A stretch of DNA of 64,000 nucleotides from Chitinophagales bacterium. Lineage in GTDB: Bacteria > Bacteroidota > Bacteroidia > Chitinophagales > Saprospiraceae. The DNA lies in the NCBI GenBank assembly GCA_013297745.1, contig JAAFIM010000004.1, positions 1-64,000 of the forward strand, given 5' to 3'. Positions 41,133-49,903 of the stretch are shown here, one piece after another. The notes under the pieces are model-generated. The model was given only the letters and a program-made list of their open reading frames with translations, ran no database searches and was not told where the DNA came from. Position 1 is the first letter of the stretch; each line of letters opens with the position of its first letter. Made by a program: the position numbers and the translations under genes.

Positions 41133-42554
41133 ATGTCAAAAAAAGACAAACTACGCGGTAAAGACCTTTCCGATATGGGTTACAACAACCACGAAATCAT
41201 CAGCTTGGCTATGCAAATCGTGGGAAAAGGTTATAAACACAGCAGCGTTGAGCAACAATTGTTGATTTTGCGCCAGTTGATTGACAACCCCCAACAGTAT
41301 GTTACCGATACGATTTTAAGCCCTATAGCTAATAAATTGATAAACGACCAAGTTAGCGCTATCCCAGAATATGAATTTAGAAAGAAAAATTTTGCTATTT
41401 ACGGCGCTGACGGTATAGACCAAAACACTATAGAGCAGATGCAAAACGCTATGTCTTTGCCCATTACGGTGGCGGGCGCGTTGATGCCAGATGCGCATTA
41501 TGGCTACGGTTTGCCGATTGGGGGCGTTTTGGCTACTGAAGGGGCGGTTATTCCTTACGGGGTGGGGATGGATATCGCTTGTAGAATGTGTTTATCCGTC
41601 TTTGATATGCCCGCTACTGTTTTGGATAATCCCAAAGAAAAAGAGCAACTGAAGAAAATTATGCAACAAAATACCCGCTTCGGTTTGGAGATTTTCACCG
41701 ACCAAGAGCGCGAGGATGAGTTGTTGGAAAAGCCCATTTTTAGAGAAATTCCTTTATTGCGCTCTTTGCACCAAAAGGCAGCTGACCAAATCGGTTCTTC
41801 AGGCGGCGGCAACCATTTTGTGGATATTGGGGTGGTTGATATTCAACATTTTCCCAACGAGTTTAACCTGCCTGTGGGTAAATATGTGGCGGTTTTATCC
41901 CATTCTGGTTCTCGAGGCACGGGCGCGGCTATTGCCCAACATTATACCAAAATTGCTATGCAAAAGCGGCAATTGCCCAAAGAGGTGGCGCATTTGGCTT
42001 GGTTGGGTTTGGACGAAGCTGAAGGGCAAGAGTATTGGGCGGCTATGGAACTGGCGGGCGAGTACGCTTCAGCCAATCATCACCACATACACCGCCGTAT
42101 AGCCAAAGCGTTGAAAATTCAACCCGCAGCTATGATAGAAAATCACCATAATTTTGCTTGGAAAGAAACCCACTTTGGTAAAGAACTTATCGTCCACCGC
42201 AAGGGAGCGACTCCAGCTGGTTTGGGCGAATTGGGTATAATCCCAGGTTCTATGACCACGCCCGCTTATATCATCAAGGGTAAAGGTAATCCGCTTTCGC
42301 TACAATCGGCTTCTCACGGCGCGGGGCGATTAATGTCTCGCCGCAAAGCGTTGGAAACCTTCACGGGAAAAATGATGCGCGATGAGCTAAAACTCAAAAA
42401 TGTGGAATTGTTGGGCGGTGGTTTGGACGAAGCGCCTTTTGTTTATAAAGATATTAACGCGGTTATGCAAGCCCAAAGCGAATTGGTGGATATTTTGGCC
42501 GCTTTCCAACCCCGTTTGGTGCGTATGGCGCAAGATAGCGACGATGGAGATTAG
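41133..42554 (+). CDS. rtcB: RtcB family tRNA-splicing/RNA-repair ligase
   Basis: 473 residues from ATG 41133, chosen because upstream codons come from the repeat region and the conserved protein begins near here. RtcB signatures: LMPDAHYGYGLPIGGVLA, GVGMDIACRMC (metal Cys), SSGGGNHFVDIG, HSGSRGTG, ENHHNFAW, HRKGATPA, GSMTTPAYI, and ASHGAGR (catalytic-type His for GMP). It joins 2',3'-cyclic phosphate and 5'-OH RNA ends using GTP and Mn. No archease or rtcA lies nearby. A terminator follows. Confidence 0.93.
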   Translation: MSKKDKLRGKDLSDMGYNNHEIISLAMQIVGKGYKHSSVEQQLLILRQLIDNPQQYVTDTILSPIANKLINDQVSAIPEYEFRKKNFAIYGADGIDQNTIEQMQNAMSLPITVAGALMPDAHYGYGLPIGGVLATEGAVIPYGVGMDIACRMCLSVFDMPATVLDNPKEKEQLKKIMQQNTRFGLEIFTDQEREDELLEKPIFREIPLLRSLHQKAADQIGSSGGGNHFVDIGVVDIQHFPNEFNLPVGKYVAVLSHSGSRGTGAAIAQHYTKIAMQKRQLPKEVAHLAWLGLDEAEGQEYWAAMELAGEYASANHHHIHRRIAKALKIQPAAMIENHHNFAWKETHFGKELIVHRKGATPAGLGELGIIPGSMTTPAYIIKGKGNPLSLQSASHGAGRLMSRRKALETFTGKMMRDELKLKNVELLGGGLDEAPFVYKDINAVMQAQSELVDILAAFQPRLVRMAQDSDDGD

Positions 42555-42610
42555 ACAATAAATATAGTTATGGAAAAAATATAGCTGTAAAAATAAAAAA
42601 AATTAGTTAA

Positions 42611-42648
42611 AAAACCCCAACTTAGCAATTAAGCCGAGTTGGGGTTTT
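42611..42648 (+). terminator. Terminator of rtcB
   Basis: A perfect 12-bp stem AAAACCCCAACT / AGTTGGGGTTTT with a 14-nt loop, A/T tracts on both sides. Confidence 0.85.
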
Positions 42649-42738
42649 GATATGAATAGAGAATGAAGTTGTTTAGTAATTAAAATTGCCTAGAAAAAAA
42701 TTATGTGCGCGCTCAATAGCGTGGGGTTTTTAACCCGT

Positions 42739-44091
42739 TTACTTTTTCTTTTGAACCAAGCCTACAGGCATATTTTTATCATAATCGCCAAAAATGTTAG
42801 GATTTTGATATTTGAAGGTGAAATTTTGCACCTGCGAGCTGATGTAATTGTGCAATTCGCTGACCGTTACGATACCATTTTCGTTTTCGTCCGCATTACC
42901 ACGCATCCCTTGTATGAAAAAGTAGCTAAAAACGCCCTGTTTGAGTTTGGTCGCTTCCAACGAAACTTCTTCCGCCGCTGAAGACATCATCACCGCCAAG
43001 CCGCCTTTTACGTTGGCAAAACTGCTATAAAATTCTTTGATTCGGTTTCTAGAATCTACACCTGACCTGCTGGCAGCCTCGCCCATTTTATAACCATTAC
43101 TTTTATAGTCGTTATAAGAAATTGAATAACTTCCAGAATGGCAAGCGTCAGCTATACAAAATTTAAACTTGGCAGGGCTATCAGACAATAAACTGTTGAC
43201 GACTGCGTGTGATAATAAATTCTCTTTTTTGCCGTCAGAGTCATAAGGTACAAACGCACCCTCAACCCCGTGCCCTGCATAATAAAAAATTATCAAATCG
43301 TTGCTATCTGCCTGTTCAAATAAATTACCCATTTCCAACACTATATTGTCAGCCGTCGCTTCTTTGTTGAGTAGCAGTTTAATCTGATTGTCAGGCACAG
43401 CCCCGCCGTCAGGCGAGCGGAAAAAAGCATAAATTTTTTTGGCGTCTTCTGTGGTATAAGTAAGCGGCGAAAATTTGGGATACTCAGCCACACCCACCAC
43501 TAAAGCCCAAACGCGAATTTTTCCCCCTTTGAGTTTGCCCTGTTCCCACTCGCCTGTGTCTGTGTGCCCGTTTTGGTAGAAATAAGAGCCGCCTCCGTTG
43601 GGCAAACCTCTAACAAACATACCTTTGAAAATATCGCCGTTGGGATAGGTCAAAATTCCGTAACCCTCGTAGGCGTTATTTTTGAACTGGCCTCTGTATA
43701 CGCGCCCTTTGGCATCGCGAGAGCTACCTTCTCCGTTTTTACAATCGCCTGACAAACACTCCATTACCGTGCGAATGCCTGTGTCGGGTTTGGTCAGTTT
43801 GCCATTTTCCCAAGTGCCGCCTTCAGCTTTCCCGTTGGCGAAAAAGCGAATACCATAACCATTTTGTAGCCCATTTCGCCAATTTCCCTCGTATTTGTCC
43901 CCGTTGGTAAATCGCAAAGTGCCTTTGCCGTGTTTTTGGTTGTTGAGGAAGTGTCCTTCATATACGCGCCCTTTATCGTCGCGATGTTTGCCCCAACCAT
44001 TGTCGCAATTGCCAGAAATACATTGGGCTTGTGCATTTACTGATAGAAACATAAGGGCTAAACCAGCGATAACATTTAGTTTTTTTAACAT
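42739..44091 (-). CDS. Secreted MORN-repeat caspase-like (C14) protease
   Basis: About 450 residues from ATG 44091, which gives a normal signal peptide (ending NAQAQ); the longer frame adds 20 polar residues. Residues about 34-185 hold MORN repeats (GRVYEGHFLNNQKHGKGTL, GDKYEGNWRNGLQNGYG, GRVYRGQFKNNAYEGYG, GDIFKGMF). Residues about 193-440 are a caspase-like domain with the dyad His274 (YYAGHG) and Cys317 (IADACHSGS). Both residues are intact, so it should be an active cysteine protease. Many bacterial caspase-like proteins are cytoplasmic; this one is exported. Confidence 0.88.
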   Translation of the reverse strand: MLKKLNVIAGLALMFLSVNAQAQCISGNCDNGWGKHRDDKGRVYEGHFLNNQKHGKGTLRFTNGDKYEGNWRNGLQNGYGIRFFANGKAEGGTWENGKLTKPDTGIRTVMECLSGDCKNGEGSSRDAKGRVYRGQFKNNAYEGYGILTYPNGDIFKGMFVRGLPNGGGSYFYQNGHTDTGEWEQGKLKGGKIRVWALVVGVAEYPKFSPLTYTTEDAKKIYAFFRSPDGGAVPDNQIKLLLNKEATADNIVLEMGNLFEQADSNDLIIFYYAGHGVEGAFVPYDSDGKKENLLSHAVVNSLLSDSPAKFKFCIADACHSGSYSISYNDYKSNGYKMGEAASRSGVDSRNRIKEFYSSFANVKGGLAVMMSSAAEEVSLEATKLKQGVFSYFFIQGMRGNADENENGIVTVSELHNYISSQVQNFTFKYQNPNIFGDYDKNMPVGLVQKKK

Positions 44092-44157
44092 ATTTTTTTT
44101 ATTTGAGTTGAGAGAAGAGTGGGTTGTGGTAGCACAATCTTTTAGTAGCAAGTAGTA

Positions 44158-44470
44158 ATACTAATTTGAAAAAGTAAGTGTGCAATAATAGCGTAAATTA
44201 TTAAAGAGATTAGTTATAAAAACTTGTGTTTTGAAATTTTTTCTAACGGCTTACGCCTAAAAAATTTTTTATTCGTACTTTTTGCAGGCGCAAAAAGTAC
44301 CAAAAACGCCTTGTTTCAGGGAGGGCTTCGCCGTTCTACAAACTTGTTCGCTCCGCTTGCTAAAGCTGCGCTCCGTCTCACTTCAAACAGTGTAGAAACT
44401 CAACGGATTAGTGTAGTTACGCGCTTCGCGCTACACATTTTATTACACACTCACTTTTTAAATTCTGTAT
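44158..44470. mobile_element. MITE-like element with 31-bp terminal inverted repeats
   Basis: Ends 44158-44188 and 44440-44470 are inverted repeats that match at 25 of 31 positions (outer ATAC, inner AAAAAGTnAGTGTGnAATAA). The 313-bp body contains no credible gene. It carries GTAC-hairpin copy C (44231-44465, stem 44275-44285 / 44290-44300). No clear target-site duplication was found. A nearly identical right end occurs at 96-126. It fills most of the gene-free stretch 44092-44645, flanked by GTAGCAAG/TAGCAAATAGCAAGATT-type short repeats. Confidence 0.65.
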
Positions 44471-44560
44471 AAGATTTTTTGGAATAAGATTTTTTATTGT
44501 AGCAAATAGCAAGATTTTGAGTGTAAAAAATTGGGGTTGTATAAACTACCGAACACAAAA

Positions 44561-44598
44561 AAAGCAATTATCTGCACAAAAGTACAAATAATTGCTTT
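44561..44598 (-). terminator. Terminator of the DAHP synthase gene
   Basis: An 11-bp perfect stem AAAGCAATTAT / ATAATTGCTTT with a 16-nt loop, A-tract at left. Confidence 0.8.
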
Positions 44599-44645
44599 AA
44601 AACGTATATCTTTGTGACAAAATTGCCTTAATAAGTAGAAAAAAA

Positions 44646-45764
44646 TTATTTAGGGGTCAAAATTCCCGATAAATCTTTATTTTGGGCTAAAATGGCGCTT
44701 TGTTGTTGTATGGATTCTTTATGAATAGCATTCCAAACTTCAGCCACAAATTCGCCGGATACGCGCAAAGATGCAGCTTCTCGGCGGCGACTTTTATAAA
44801 TTGAGTTCCAGCGTTCCATCTGCAAAATGGCTACATTATGCGCTTGTTTGAACTCACCTATTTGGCGAGCAATTTCCATCCTTTTGGCTAATAAAGCTAA
44901 AATTTGAAAATCAAACTCATCAATCTCAGCCCGCAATTGTTCCAGATTTAGGGTGAAATCGTGATTTTGGCTAATGGATTCGCGGTTGTGCAAACTATTG
45001 ATAAGCAACTGTAGCTCGTCAGGGCGGATTTGTTGTTTGGCATCACTCCAAGCTTGGCTTGGGTTGGGGTGAGATTCCAACATTAAACCATCAAAGCCCA
45101 TATCCAAAGCAATTTGGGCTATTTCTTGCAAGTAATCACTATGCCCAGCTATATGGCTAGGGTCGTTGATAATGGTCATTTGGGGCAAGCGACGACGCAG
45201 TTCTATAGCGATTTCCCATAAAGGTTCGTTTCTATATTTGGTTTTATTATAAATAGAAAATCCCCTGTGTATAGCCCCAATACGGCGCAAACCAGCATTG
45301 TACAGCCTTTCTATAGCCCCCAACCATAATTCTAAATCGGGATTAACTGGGTTTTTGACCAAAACGGGCGTATCTGTTCCTGCCAAACAATCGGCTATAT
45401 CCTGCACCGCAAAAGGATTAACTGAAGTGCGCGCGCCTATCCAAAGCACATCTACACCCGCTTTCAATGCGGCTTCTGCGTGTTGGGGGGTGGCTATTTC
45501 TGTGCAAGTGGGCAGTTGGGCTAATTGTCCTGCTTCTATGAGCCAAGGCAAAGCGGATTCTCCCAATCCTTCAAATGAATTGGGGCGGGTGCGGGGTTTC
45601 CAAATACCTGCTCGGAATAGTTGAGCGCCAGCTTTTTTTACCCCCAAAGCGGTTGTTTGCAGTTGTGTTGGAGTCTCGGCAGCACAATTGCCTGCTATCA
45701 AAAAGGGGCGAATGGAAGCCTGAAATCCCATATTCCATTCAAATATATTTTTAATGTCTTTCAT
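44646..45764 (-). CDS. Bifunctional DAHP synthase / chorismate mutase
   Basis: 372 residues from ATG 45764. Residues about 10-265 are a DAHP synthase of the KDO8P-synthase-like type: FLIAGNCAAETPTQLQ, RAGIWKPRTRPNSFEG, LWIGARTSVNPFAVQ, LVKNPVNPDLELW, INDPSHIAGHSDYL. Residues about 280-350 are an AroQ-type chorismate mutase (LRAEIDEFDFQILALLAKRMEIARQIGEFKQ). It makes the first shikimate-pathway intermediate and rearranges chorismate toward phenylalanine and tyrosine; the mutase domain often also senses prephenate. This fusion order is common in Bacteroidota. Confidence 0.93.
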   Translation of the reverse strand: MKDIKNIFEWNMGFQASIRPFLIAGNCAAETPTQLQTTALGVKKAGAQLFRAGIWKPRTRPNSFEGLGESALPWLIEAGQLAQLPTCTEIATPQHAEAALKAGVDVLWIGARTSVNPFAVQDIADCLAGTDTPVLVKNPVNPDLELWLGAIERLYNAGLRRIGAIHRGFSIYNKTKYRNEPLWEIAIELRRRLPQMTIINDPSHIAGHSDYLQEIAQIALDMGFDGLMLESHPNPSQAWSDAKQQIRPDELQLLINSLHNRESISQNHDFTLNLEQLRAEIDEFDFQILALLAKRMEIARQIGEFKQAHNVAILQMERWNSIYKSRRREAASLRVSGEFVAEVWNAIHKESIQQQSAILAQNKDLSGILTPK

Positions 45765-45821
45765 AATAATCGCGCTTTGTAAAAGTGTACCAATATAAAC
45801 GCAAAACACTTTGTTTTGTTT

Positions 45822-47168
45822 TCATTTCTTACTGAAAGTTTTGAAATTTTTGTCAAAATCTGAATATTGATACAATAAAATTAGCATAGCAGCAAAATAG
45901 AAAGGCAAACAAGGTATTTTGTAACGGGCTAATGAGCCAAAATTGAGGGTGCTAAAACCAACCGCAAAAGCGAATATCACCGCAAAAATTAAACAAAATA
46001 ATACCACAGGGTCTGAAAATATCGTTTTTATCGTTTTCCAAAATCCTACTTTTCTAAACACAAATAATGTTAGCAAAAGGGTGAAAAAAGATTCGGCTGC
46101 CGAAGGCAAAACTATAGGTTTGCGCGCTTCCCAAAGATAAGGACGGAATAAACTAACATTGACTGCGGCAGGAAATACCCGCAATAATCCTATAGGCGTG
46201 GGGCTAAAATCGCCCAAAGTATAACCCATTCCCCCGTCTCGCTCGCTGCTGACGGTTAGCCACCATTGGGTTTTTTTGGCTTGCACCATTATATTATCAA
46301 AAGAATAAGCCGAAAATGCAGCGCCAATGCGTTGCAAAGCCAATAAGCCTCCCACTACGCCCAACAATAAAAATACAGGAGTGGCTATTTTTCTCAAAAA
46401 TGCAATTTTTATCCGCTCTTTGTACATCAAAAATACCCAAACTACCATAGCTGGGGCTAATGCTAAAATGATATATACTTTTATAAATGCCATTAGATAA
46501 GCACCCACGATTAAATATAGACCAGCACGGAATAATTTTTGCCTTTTTATGAATAAATAATAAGCTCCATATACCATAAAACCTAAACCGCCCAAAGTGA
46601 GCGAATCTTTCATTAATCCTGTTCCCCAAAAACAACTAGAGGGTAGGAATAAAATCGCCCAAGCCAAAGGACGATGCAGTTGGGGATATAAGTCATAAAA
46701 AACCCTATACAATAACCAACAGCCCACAAAAGCGAAAGCGGTCATATAAAATGAAATCCCTATAAAAGTACCCAAAGCCAAAGGGCTAAAAAATCCGCCA
46801 ATACGCATCACCAAACCAGTGCTTGGCTCACTATACAAACGGTGTATGCCTATGGCTCTTAAGGCTTCTGGGGACAAATCTTCATAAGGCACAAAACACA
46901 TTTCTATAGCTGTAGCCCAATCTTGCCCCCACATATCAAATATATCTGTTACGCCATAATAATAGTAAAAAGTGTCCCCAAATCCGTAATAAAATTGATA
47001 CATTAGGGCGGTCAAAAATGCGCCCAATATCCTAAACATTAGCGCTGGGATAAAATATTTGGCTATTATTTGCCCTTTATATTTCTTATCGCGTATTCGC
47101 TTGAATATAAAATATAATAATAAGGCGAAAATTGGCATTAAAAGCCAATCTGTAAGGTATAAAATCAT
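45822..47168 (-). CDS. Polytopic membrane protein, probable glycan pathway
   Basis: 448 residues with about ten transmembrane helices separated by short loops; the largest extracytoplasmic loop (about 70-120) includes YYGFGDTFYYYYGVTDIFDMWG. No catalytic motif is recognised. The overall look resembles polymerase or glycosyltransferase-C membrane proteins. It is 57 nt from the divergent glycosyltransferase gene at 47225, which suggests surface glycan synthesis, but this is inference. Confidence 0.6.
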   Translation of the reverse strand: MILYLTDWLLMPIFALLLYFIFKRIRDKKYKGQIIAKYFIPALMFRILGAFLTALMYQFYYGFGDTFYYYYGVTDIFDMWGQDWATAIEMCFVPYEDLSPEALRAIGIHRLYSEPSTGLVMRIGGFFSPLALGTFIGISFYMTAFAFVGCWLLYRVFYDLYPQLHRPLAWAILFLPSSCFWGTGLMKDSLTLGGLGFMVYGAYYLFIKRQKLFRAGLYLIVGAYLMAFIKVYIILALAPAMVVWVFLMYKERIKIAFLRKIATPVFLLLGVVGGLLALQRIGAAFSAYSFDNIMVQAKKTQWWLTVSSERDGGMGYTLGDFSPTPIGLLRVFPAAVNVSLFRPYLWEARKPIVLPSAAESFFTLLLTLFVFRKVGFWKTIKTIFSDPVVLFCLIFAVIFAFAVGFSTLNFGSLARYKIPCLPFYFAAMLILLYQYSDFDKNFKTFSKK

Positions 47169-47224
47169 TTGTTCGGAACCATTTTTAGCAATCTCTGTAA
47201 TTTTTTATAAAAAATATATTTTTT

Positions 47225-48367
47225 GTGCAAAATCATCCCATTCGTGTGGCTATAGTGGCCAATATAGGTTGGAATATCTACAATTTTCGCCTGCCATTGA
47301 TTGATATATTATTAAAGTCAGGTTATAAGGTCGTTTTGGTCGCTCAAGAGGATGAATATGCCGACCGTTTGCGAGCTTTGGGTTGTCGTTTTGTGCCACT
47401 TTTACATTTGCAGCGCAAAGGTACAAACCCTTGGGCAGATTTGCAGCTATTTTGGGAGTTGCGGGGTATTTTTGTCCGCGAACAGATTGCAGCAGCTTTT
47501 TTATTCACCATAAAACCCAATATCTATGGGGCTATGGCTGCCAAATGGGTGAAAATTCCTGTTATAGCTACGGTGACTGGGTTGGGATATACATTTTTAC
47601 ACCAAAATTTTACCGCCAAAGTAGCCCGTTTTTTATATAAATGGGCTTTTAAAAATCTCAATCGGGTAGTTTTTCAGAATGAAGAGGATAGAAATTTATT
47701 TATAGGTGAAAATTTGGTTCAATCCACACAAACAGCGTTGATACGCGGGTCGGGGGTCAATTGCCGATATTTTGTACCCAAACCAAACTTTGACTTTGCT
47801 CATCGTCCTTTTGTTTTTTTATTTGTGGGGCGTTTGTTGTATGACAAAGGTATTCGCGAATTTCTGAAAGCTGCGCGTGTTCTGCGGGCTGAATTGGGCA
47901 AAATGGTTGAATTTCGTATTTTAGGGGCTTTGGATAATGAAAACCCAGCCGCTATATCGGGCTCGGAGTTGCAAATTTATACCCATAATGCGGAGGTGTC
48001 TTATATTGGCAAAACCGACGATGTGTTGCCTTATATACAAACTGCCCACGTTGTTGTATTGCCTTCTTATCGCGAAGGTCTGCCTAGAGTGCTGTTGGAG
48101 GCTGCCGCTGCCGCCAAACCTATCATTACTACAGATACAGCAGGCTGCAAAGATATGATTTTTGAACAAAAAAATGGAATTTTAATCCCTGTACAGGATA
48201 CAGCCGCTTTAATAACCGCTTGTAGGGAATTATATTACCAAAATACTGAACAATTATTGGCTATGGGATTGGAGGGGCGTAATTTTGTAATTCAAAATTT
48301 TTCTGATGTGATTATTTCCCAACAGTTTTTGGACTTATTGCTTACAGAATTGGACAAAAATGGCTAA
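47225..48367 (+). CDS. Family 4 type glycosyltransferase
   Basis: 380 residues starting at GTG 47225; no in-frame ATG lies close. It has the GT-B fold of GT4/CapM- or PglA-like enzymes: N-terminal VAIVANIGWNIYNFRLPLI, ATVTGLGYTF, then FLFVGRLLYDKGIREFLKAA and the donor-binding segment VLPSYREGLPRVLLEAAAAAKPIITTDTAGCKD with the E-x7-E pattern. It probably transfers a sugar to a lipid-linked glycan on the cytoplasmic face. It is 42 nt from the next glycosyltransferase and likely co-transcribed. Confidence 0.88.
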   Translation: MQNHPIRVAIVANIGWNIYNFRLPLIDILLKSGYKVVLVAQEDEYADRLRALGCRFVPLLHLQRKGTNPWADLQLFWELRGIFVREQIAAAFLFTIKPNIYGAMAAKWVKIPVIATVTGLGYTFLHQNFTAKVARFLYKWAFKNLNRVVFQNEEDRNLFIGENLVQSTQTALIRGSGVNCRYFVPKPNFDFAHRPFVFLFVGRLLYDKGIREFLKAARVLRAELGKMVEFRILGALDNENPAAISGSELQIYTHNAEVSYIGKTDDVLPYIQTAHVVVLPSYREGLPRVLLEAAAAAKPIITTDTAGCKDMIFEQKNGILIPVQDTAALITACRELYYQNTEQLLAMGLEGRNFVIQNFSDVIISQQFLDLLLTELDKNG

Positions 48368-48409
48368 CTTCTATCAAAAATATACAAAATTTTCCCCGTT
48401 TTTTTCACG

Positions 48410-49489
48410 ATGACCAAATTATTATTTCAAGCCTTACACCGCCCTGACCGTTCCCCCTCGCAAAGGTATCGTTTTGACCAGTTTTTACCCTATCTCAATG
48501 CTGCTGGAGTGGGGGTAGAATATAGTTATCTAATCAGCGAACAAGCGGATAAATACTTCTATTCATCAGGGTTTTATCTCAAAAAAATGGGTTTATTGGC
48601 TAAAAGTATGCTCACCCGATTGAATGAATGGCGCAGGGCGAAAAACTATGATGTTTGTTTGATACAAAGGGAGAGTTTTATGTTGGGCACAAGCATTTTT
48701 GAGCGGGCTATGGGTAGAAATACGCGCACTATTTTTGATTTTGACGATGCGATTTGGCAAACTGTAGTTTCTGAAGGGAATAAAGCCCTTTCTTTTCTCA
48801 AAAATGGGAAAAAAACTGAAGAAATTATCCGCGCTTCGGGTGAAATTTGGGCTGGCAACGAATATCTGGCTGATTATGCCCGTCAATTTAACCCCAATAC
48901 GCAGATTATACCCACTGTAGTGGATACAAATTTTTATAAAGCGGTAGCTAAAAGTTATGAAAAAGCACAAATTTGCATAGGCTGGAGTGGAAGTTTTTCT
49001 ACGGTAGCCCATTTTGAGCATATTTTGCCCGCTTTGCTCGCTTTAAAACAAAAATACGGGGACAGAATTTGTTTTAAATTGATTGGGGATGCCAATTATA
49101 GACAAACTGAATTATCATTGCAGGGTATAGCTTGGCAAAAAAATACCGAAATTGAGGAATTAGCTGGCATTGATATAGGCATTATGCCTTTGCCTGATGA
49201 TGAATGGACACGGGGAAAATGTGGATTGAAGTCTTTGGTTTATATGTCGTCTTTTATCCCGACTGTGGTGTCGCCTGTAGGGGTAAATGCTCGCATCGTG
49301 CAAGATAATGAAAATGGATTTTGGGCAACGACAAAGGAAGAATGGGTGGAAAAAATTTCTATTTTGGTAGAAAATCCCCAAATCCGCACCCGTTTGGCGC
49401 AAGCGGCTAGACAAACCGTTGAACAGATGTATTCGGTAGAGGCTTGGCAAGAAACTGTTTTGCAGCGTATTTTGGGTACAAAAAATTAA
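48410..49489 (+). CDS. Glycosyltransferase, GT4-like
   Basis: 359 residues. It resembles GT-B enzymes: an N-terminal domain with FQALHRPDRSPSQRYRFDQFLPYLN, a central FDFDDAIWQ motif, then IGWSGSFSTVAHFEHILPAL and a C-terminal part with GIMPLPDDEWTRGKCGLKSLVYMSSFIPTVVSPVGVNARIV. The donor-site glutamate pattern is less canonical than in the upstream enzyme. It forms a pair with that gene. Substrate unknown. Confidence 0.82.
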   Translation: MTKLLFQALHRPDRSPSQRYRFDQFLPYLNAAGVGVEYSYLISEQADKYFYSSGFYLKKMGLLAKSMLTRLNEWRRAKNYDVCLIQRESFMLGTSIFERAMGRNTRTIFDFDDAIWQTVVSEGNKALSFLKNGKKTEEIIRASGEIWAGNEYLADYARQFNPNTQIIPTVVDTNFYKAVAKSYEKAQICIGWSGSFSTVAHFEHILPALLALKQKYGDRICFKLIGDANYRQTELSLQGIAWQKNTEIEELAGIDIGIMPLPDDEWTRGKCGLKSLVYMSSFIPTVVSPVGVNARIVQDNENGFWATTKEEWVEKISILVENPQIRTRLAQAARQTVEQMYSVEAWQETVLQRILGTKN

Positions 49490-49903
49490 AATATCTTTTT
49501 AATCTAAGAGGTATTGAGTAGCTGGAGTTGCGCTTAACATTTAATTTTTAGAGGTAAAAACAGGCAATTCTGTATAACTTCCGTAAAACAATAAAAGCTG
49601 AAACGACTTATGTCCTTTCAGCTTTTATTTTTAAAACTTAATTAAATATATACGGATAAAGTGCAGTTTAGAATAAAAACATAAAAATTGAAGCAGCTTA
49701 AATGGGCATCTAAACTGCTCTTTAACTAAATTTTTATCTTTAAAACCTACTTTATTATGAAACCAAGATTGCGAATAAATTTTCGTAGTACAAAAATAGG
49801 AGATGGTTTTGATAAATGCAAATTTTTTTTAGAAAAAAGTTATCTTATGCAACCACATTGCATTTTCATACAAAATTCATTTAACTTTAATTGACCCCAA
49901 AAT
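49490..49903. other. Gene-free stretch with two inverted repeats
   Basis: It holds the glycosyltransferase terminator at 49593-49626 and a second inverted repeat (GCAGTTTAGA 49663-49672 / TCTAAACTGC 49709-49718, 36-nt loop). Nothing else is seen. No tRNA or open frame is evident. Confidence 0.6.
49593..49626. terminator. Terminator after the glycosyltransferase pair
   Basis: A perfect 11-bp stem AAAAGCTGAAA / TTTCAGCTTTT, 12-nt loop, followed by ATTTTT. It is about 100 nt past the stop at 49489. Confidence 0.75.

Noticed and set aside
44224-44472. Open frame inside the MITE-like element
   Set aside because: It spans the GTAC hairpin and the right terminal repeat, and the related copy at 20.5 kb has no matching continuous frame.
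49490-49903. tRNA gene in the gene-free stretch
   Set aside because: No cloverleaf, T-loop or CCA-type end could be found; the inverted repeats are terminator-like.
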